Shown here one piece after another: positions 60,568-64,000 of a DNA stretch of 64,000 bases (position 1 is its first letter; every line of letters starts with the position of its first letter). The position numbers and the translations under genes are program-made. Under the pieces are notes generated by a model. The model had not been told where the DNA came from. It saw only the letters and a list, made by a program, of their open reading frames with translations, and made no database searches. Source of the DNA: M50B91 sp964526665. GTDB lineage: Bacteria; Patescibacteriota; Gracilibacteria; UBA4473. The stretch is from NCBI GenBank assembly GCA_964526665.1, contig CAZGJL010000001.1, positions 96,548 through 160,547 of the forward strand. The letters run 5' to 3'.

Positions 60568-62397
60568 ATGAAAAAATACCATCCAAAAAACTCGTCAGGA
60601 CAGAATCCATTTTTAATACTAATGTTTATTGCCATTGCAGGAGCGGCAATCATGGTTTTTACGAGGCCGAATTTAGAGCTTTTCCCCAAAAAACCAACCA
60701 GTATTTCTCTTACGGAGTTAATGCAGAATTATAATAATGATGCGCTCGAAAGCATTCTTATTAAAGACAACGAAATTGAGGCAAAAGCATTTGATGGGAC
60801 GAAATATATATCAGTAAAAGAAGCAGGAACGACTATGCTAGATCTGGGATTTAATGATCCACTGAAGCGCGCAAAAGTAGAAATAGTAGACACATCTGGA
60901 TCTAAGTTCTGGATGAATTTGTTAGTTGGAGCAGTGCCACTATTACTACTCGTAGTGTTGTTGATTTTTTTATTCCGTCGGGCGGGAGGATCTGGTGGAG
61001 GAGAAGGAGGTCCCTTTGGTTTTGGAAAATCAAAAGCTCGGGTATACGACGCCAAAAAACACACAACGAAATTCGCAGATGTTGCAGGAGCACAAGAGGC
61101 AAAAGAGGAAGTAGTAGAAGTAGTAGACTTCCTTAAGAACCCAAAGAAATATCAAAAAATGGGAGCAAAAATACCGAAAGGAATTTTATTAGTTGGTTCA
61201 CCAGGAACAGGGAAAACTCTTTTGGCTCGAGCTATAGCAGGAGAATCAGGGGTTCCGTTTTTCAATGTATCGGGATCTGAGTTTGTAGAAATGTTTGTAG
61301 GAGTAGGAGCTTCTCGTGTGCGTGATTTGTTCAAAACAGCAAAACGAAATTCGCCCTGCTTAATTTTCATCGATGAAATTGATGCCATTGGGAAAAAAAG
61401 AGGAAATGGGTCTGGTGGAGGACATGATGAGAGAGAGCAAACATTGAACCAGATTTTGACAGAGATGGATGGATTTGAGCCAGGGACAAATGTAATTGTT
61501 CTTGCGGCAACAAATCGACCAGACGTGCTCGATAACGCATTATTAAGGCCAGGACGATTTGATCGTCGGGTACATATTGATTTGCCAGACATGGAGGCCC
61601 GGCTACAGATAGTAGAAGTACATGCCAAAAATAAAAAATTTGATTCCAAGGTGGATTTCAAATCAGTTTCCAGCAAGACGGTTGGATTTTCAGGCGCTGA
61701 TATTGAGAACGTTTTAAATGAAGCGGCGATTGCGGCGGTCAAGACACGATCTTCGGCTATTTTTCAAAAACATTTAGATGACGCTGTAGAAAAAGTTGCC
61801 ATGGGGCCAGAACGGAAAAGTCGAAAAATCACAGAGAAAGAAAAACAAATCATTGCTCATCACGAAGTGGGACATGCGATTTCAGGGCACTTAACAGAGA
61901 ACTGTGAGCCGGTACACAAGATTTCAGTTATTTCTCGAGGAAGCGCGCTTGGAGTTACTTGGTTTCTTCCAGAAGAAGATACGTATTTGCAGTCAGAACA
62001 AAAAATGAAGGACGAAATGGTTTCACTTCATGGAGGACGAGTGGCAGAACGCATTATGTTTGGACAAACAACAACAGGAGCGTCTAATGACTTAGAGCGG
62101 ATTTCTCGTATTGCACGAGCGATGGTGATGACATATGGAATGGGAGGAGAAAAGCTTGGCCCAGTAGTATTTGCTGAAAAGAATCGATCAAAAGGGATTT
62201 TTGAACTTACAGAAAAAGAATTTTCTCAAGATACTGCTCGCGAGATTGATCGCGAAGTGCAAGAACTTGTGGAAGAGGCAGAGCAGAGATGTGAAGAGAT
62301 TCTGAAAAAACACGAAAAACTATTACATCAGATCGCAATTGATTTGCTCAAAAAAGAAACAATGTCTCGAGAGGACTTTTTGGCATATTTTGAGTAG
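60568..62397 (+). CDS. ftsH: ATP-dependent zinc metalloprotease FtsH
   Basis: A 609-residue membrane AAA protease. It has transmembrane segments near residues 10-28 and 110-132, a small external domain, then the AAA domain with Walker A GSPGTGKT near residue 210 and Walker B LIFIDEIDAIG near residue 265. An SRH region (ATNRPDVLDNALLRPGRFDRR) and the zinc protease motif HHEVGHAISGH near residue 431 follow. It degrades membrane and short-lived cytoplasmic proteins. A Gly/Ser linker (RRAGGSGGGEGG) separates the membrane and AAA parts. Confidence 0.97.
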   Translation: MKKYHPKNSSGQNPFLILMFIAIAGAAIMVFTRPNLELFPKKPTSISLTELMQNYNNDALESILIKDNEIEAKAFDGTKYISVKEAGTTMLDLGFNDPLKRAKVEIVDTSGSKFWMNLLVGAVPLLLLVVLLIFLFRRAGGSGGGEGGPFGFGKSKARVYDAKKHTTKFADVAGAQEAKEEVVEVVDFLKNPKKYQKMGAKIPKGILLVGSPGTGKTLLARAIAGESGVPFFNVSGSEFVEMFVGVGASRVRDLFKTAKRNSPCLIFIDEIDAIGKKRGNGSGGGHDEREQTLNQILTEMDGFEPGTNVIVLAATNRPDVLDNALLRPGRFDRRVHIDLPDMEARLQIVEVHAKNKKFDSKVDFKSVSSKTVGFSGADIENVLNEAAIAAVKTRSSAIFQKHLDDAVEKVAMGPERKSRKITEKEKQIIAHHEVGHAISGHLTENCEPVHKISVISRGSALGVTWFLPEEDTYLQSEQKMKDEMVSLHGGRVAERIMFGQTTTGASNDLERISRIARAMVMTYGMGGEKLGPVVFAEKNRSKGIFELTEKEFSQDTAREIDREVQELVEEAEQRCEEILKKHEKLLHQIAIDLLKKETMSREDFLAYFE

Positions 62398-62415
62398 ATA
62401 CGAAAAAGGATTTCA

Positions 62416-62458
62416 TTGACAAGGGGAGAAGAAGGAGTTAAAAAAAACTTGGTATTAT
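62416..62458 (+). promoter_or_regulatory. promoter(s) of the structured RNA
   Basis: TTGACA (62416-62421) with 17 bases and TAAAAA, or alternatively an extended -10 TGGTATTAT ending at 62458. Transcription would begin near 62451 or 62465. Either gives a transcript independent of ftsH. Confidence 0.5.
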
Positions 62459-62459
62459 A

Positions 62460-62700
62460 CTCGGAGCAAAATGCTCATGAATAAATCCACTTTTAATCTT
62501 AATACTACAAGCTAACAGTATATGAACTGTGTAGCCCGTGAAGAGCGGGCGGCGAACAAAAGAGCACATAGAGGCTCGGTATTAAGGCCGAAGTGAGTAC
62601 GATTGCGTGAGCATGTTGAGAAGAATAATTCTCGCGTAGTCATCAACGGAAAGCTCGGTACGGAGGAATTGATGCATCCGGTAGGGTAGCACCTACAAAA
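62460..62700 (+). ncRNA. unidentified structured non-coding RNA
   Basis: About 240 bases without a coding frame but dense in base-paired elements. GAGCA/TGCTC is at 62464-62476, ATACT/AGTAT at about 62501-62520 and ACAGT/ACTGT at about 62515-62530. GCCCG/CGGGC lies near 62533-62550 inside a CTGTGT/ACATAG helix. GAGAA/TTCTC lies at about 62618-62633, CATCAA/TTGATG at about 62641-62674 and GTAGG/CCTAC at 62681-62696. The 8-mer GCTCGGTA occurs twice (62574 and 62653). Local G+C is well above the flanks. RNase P, tmRNA and SRP hallmarks are missing. A strong terminator follows; the downstream gene starts about 100 bases later. Confidence 0.65.
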
Positions 62701-62707
62701 AAGACAT

Positions 62708-62768
62708 CCCTCTCTTCTGCTGCTGAAAGATTAATATCTCAGAGAGCACAGAAGAGGGTTTTTTCTAT
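62708..62768 (+). terminator. terminator of the structured RNA
   Basis: CCCTCT-CTTCTG pairs with CAGAAGAGGG (bulge of two), with an inner imperfect stem, followed by TTTTTT. Confidence 0.85.
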
Positions 62769-62803
62769 TGAATCGTTCCCCTCTTTTCGCTACAGTCTCT
62801 GCG

Positions 62804-64000
62804 ATGAAACGGTGGATAATGGCATTTCTTTTCTGCTTGGTTGTAACCTCGAGTGTTGCAGCAGAGACGTTACGTCCGATTACACTTATTTTTGACGATC
62901 GCGCGATTACACTTGATTTCCAGCTTCAGTCAGAATTATTACAACAGACGCCCGTACACTTTTTAGTCATAGGGGACATGCGAATCCCAATTAATTTGGA
63001 ACAAGAATTGCCACCAACTGAAAAATTATTTGATATTGAAACAGAGTTTGTAACACGAATTTCTCCAGAAAACCTAAAGGCGACTCTTTCGGAAATGTCT
63101 ATTGTCAGGGCCCCAAAGCAAACATCAGTACAAATTTCTGTAGGGGAGAAAGGAGACATTCAGTTTGAGGGGACGCCACACGATGGATATGAAATAAATG
63201 TAGATCGTCTCATTTCGCTTCTGGACACAGCTATCATTGAAAAACGAGATGACGTTCGCGTACCAGCAAAAAAAATATTCTCAGCAGTGAGTGTTACTGA
63301 GGAGTTACAGGAGAGAGGAATTCGCGAAATTGTGGCCATAGGAGAATCAAATTTTTCTGGGTCCTCAAGGGCGCGGAAAACAAATATTCGTGTTGGAGCA
63401 GCAAAATTTAATGGCTCAATCATGGGAAAAGGGGAGCGATTTTCTTTTAACACTATTTTGGAGAATGTAGACGAATCAAATGGATTTGTCCCAGAGCTAG
63501 TAATCAAGGGAAACACAACAGAAAAAGAACAAGGAGGAGGGCTATGTCAGGTTTCTACAACAGCATTTCGTGCAGCATTGACGGGGGGATTCCCCATTAA
63601 ATCGCGTAGAGCACATTCATATGCGGTTCCATATTATAAGCCGTACGGGCTTGATGCCGCTATTTATCTAGGGCAATTAGATTTTCGTTTCATAAATGAT
63701 ACCGAGGGAGACTTATTGATCCAGACATTCACAGAGGATGAAAATTTATTCTTTGTTTTCTATGGGACCAATGATGGACGGAAAGTACAGCTTGAGGGGC
63801 CATTTATTTCAGATTTCAAAAAAGCGCCAACGCCAATAGTGTACGAAAGTGAAGATTTGCCAATGGGAGAAACGGAGCTTCTCTCGACGGAACATCACGG
63901 ATTTAGAACAGAGTGGTGGAGATATGTTTCCCACGAAGGAAAGACAGTAAGAGATGAATTTATTTCGTCCTATAGAGCTTGGCCTGCAAAGATTTTGCAG
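62804..64000 (+). CDS. VanW-family protein, truncated by window edge
   Basis: The frame from ATG 62804 stays open to the window end (399 codons, no stop). A signal peptide (residues 4-20) is followed by a region resembling the peptidoglycan-binding domain found in VanW proteins. The VanW domain starts near residue 185 with FSGSSRARKTNIRVGAAKF and contains GGGLCQVSTTAFRAAL near residue 245. VanW proteins are exported and linked to cell-wall metabolism; the molecular function is unknown. The C-terminal portion beyond the window is not seen. Confidence 0.88.
   Translation, partial: MKRWIMAFLFCLVVTSSVAAETLRPITLIFDDRAITLDFQLQSELLQQTPVHFLVIGDMRIPINLEQELPPTEKLFDIETEFVTRISPENLKATLSEMSIVRAPKQTSVQISVGEKGDIQFEGTPHDGYEINVDRLISLLDTAIIEKRDDVRVPAKKIFSAVSVTEELQERGIREIVAIGESNFSGSSRARKTNIRVGAAKFNGSIMGKGERFSFNTILENVDESNGFVPELVIKGNTTEKEQGGGLCQVSTTAFRAALTGGFPIKSRRAHSYAVPYYKPYGLDAAIYLGQLDFRFINDTEGDLLIQTFTEDENLFFVFYGTNDGRKVQLEGPFISDFKKAPTPIVYESEDLPMGETELLSTEHHGFRTEWWRYVSHEGKTVRDEFISSYRAWPAKILQ

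Noticed and set aside
62460..62700. tmRNA, RNase P RNA or SRP RNA
   Set aside because: No tRNA-like ends or tag frame, no conserved P4 sequence, and no GGAA-capped SRP helix were found.
1..64000. CRISPR arrays, tRNA or rRNA genes, insertion sequences
   Set aside because: No regularly spaced repeats, cloverleaf sequences, rRNA segments or transposase frames with terminal repeats were seen.

Overview
The window looks like a chromosomal segment of a small-genome bacterium of the Candidate Phyla Radiation (Patescibacteria), possibly a Peregrinibacteria-like lineage. That placement is inferred from the gene repertoire: a cytoplasmic TraG/TraC-type ATPase, pseudopilins, RNase Y, many small orphan membrane proteins and a giant Ca-binding surface protein. 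It is not based on a marker-gene tree. TGA is used as a normal stop codon (for example in rpsG, the DHFR-like gene and trmB), which argues against the recoded Gracilibacteria/Absconditabacteria. Genes are tightly packed, with several 1-4 base start/stop overlaps. Shine-Dalgarno sequences are almost absent, and at least two promoters sit so close to the start codon that leaderless mRNAs are likely.

Layout. 1-1.8 kb: edge of a restriction/defence locus, with a truncated HsdR_N-type nuclease gene, a small conserved protein and an Mrr enzyme. 2-11 kb: membrane protein, cold-shock protein, TraG/TraC-like ATPase, thioredoxin-fold lipoprotein, and FGAM synthase as PurSL plus PurQ. 11-17.3 kb: metG, an orphan response regulator, the SOS unit lexA-orf67-recA, and superoxide dismutase. 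17.4-24.4 kb: pyrimidine/thymidylate genes (dCMP-deaminase-like, dCTP deaminase, DHFR-like, thyA), a ferritin-like/VIT1 transporter, two paralogous membrane proteins, an orphan gene behind a possible transcription attenuator, a DUF1858 protein and a sugar nucleotidyltransferase. 24.4-25.0 kb: very AT-rich spacer. 25-30 kb: rpoC (without rpoB), rpsL, rpsG. 30-41 kb: helical orphan proteins, glyA, trmB, rny, a Fur-family regulator, a thioredoxin-CcdA fusion, an FtsE-like ATPase, a FecR-like protein and a cyclophilin. 41.2-48.8 kb: one 2539-residue multi-domain surface protein containing a C9 homopolymer. 48.8-57.7 kb: gltX, mnmA, grpE, RDD protein, efp, stomatin-like protein, an orphan gene with a long leader, a very basic mini-protein and lepA. 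57.8-64 kb: three pseudopilin genes, def, ftsH, an unidentified structured RNA with its own promoter and terminator, and a VanW-family gene running off the end.

Together the window holds core information processing, an SOS module, one-carbon/thymidylate metabolism (GlyA, DHFR-like, ThyA, Dcd), extracytoplasmic thiol chemistry, iron and oxidative-stress functions, and cell-surface structures. The observations most worth following are the structured RNA at about 62.46-62.70 kb, the terminator/antiterminator leader at about 20.71-20.81 kb, the C9 tract in the giant surface gene, the AT-rich spacer before an rpoB-less rpoC, and the lexA-orf67-recA unit with a possible leaderless, self-regulated promoter. 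No CRISPR array, tRNA, rRNA or insertion sequence was seen.
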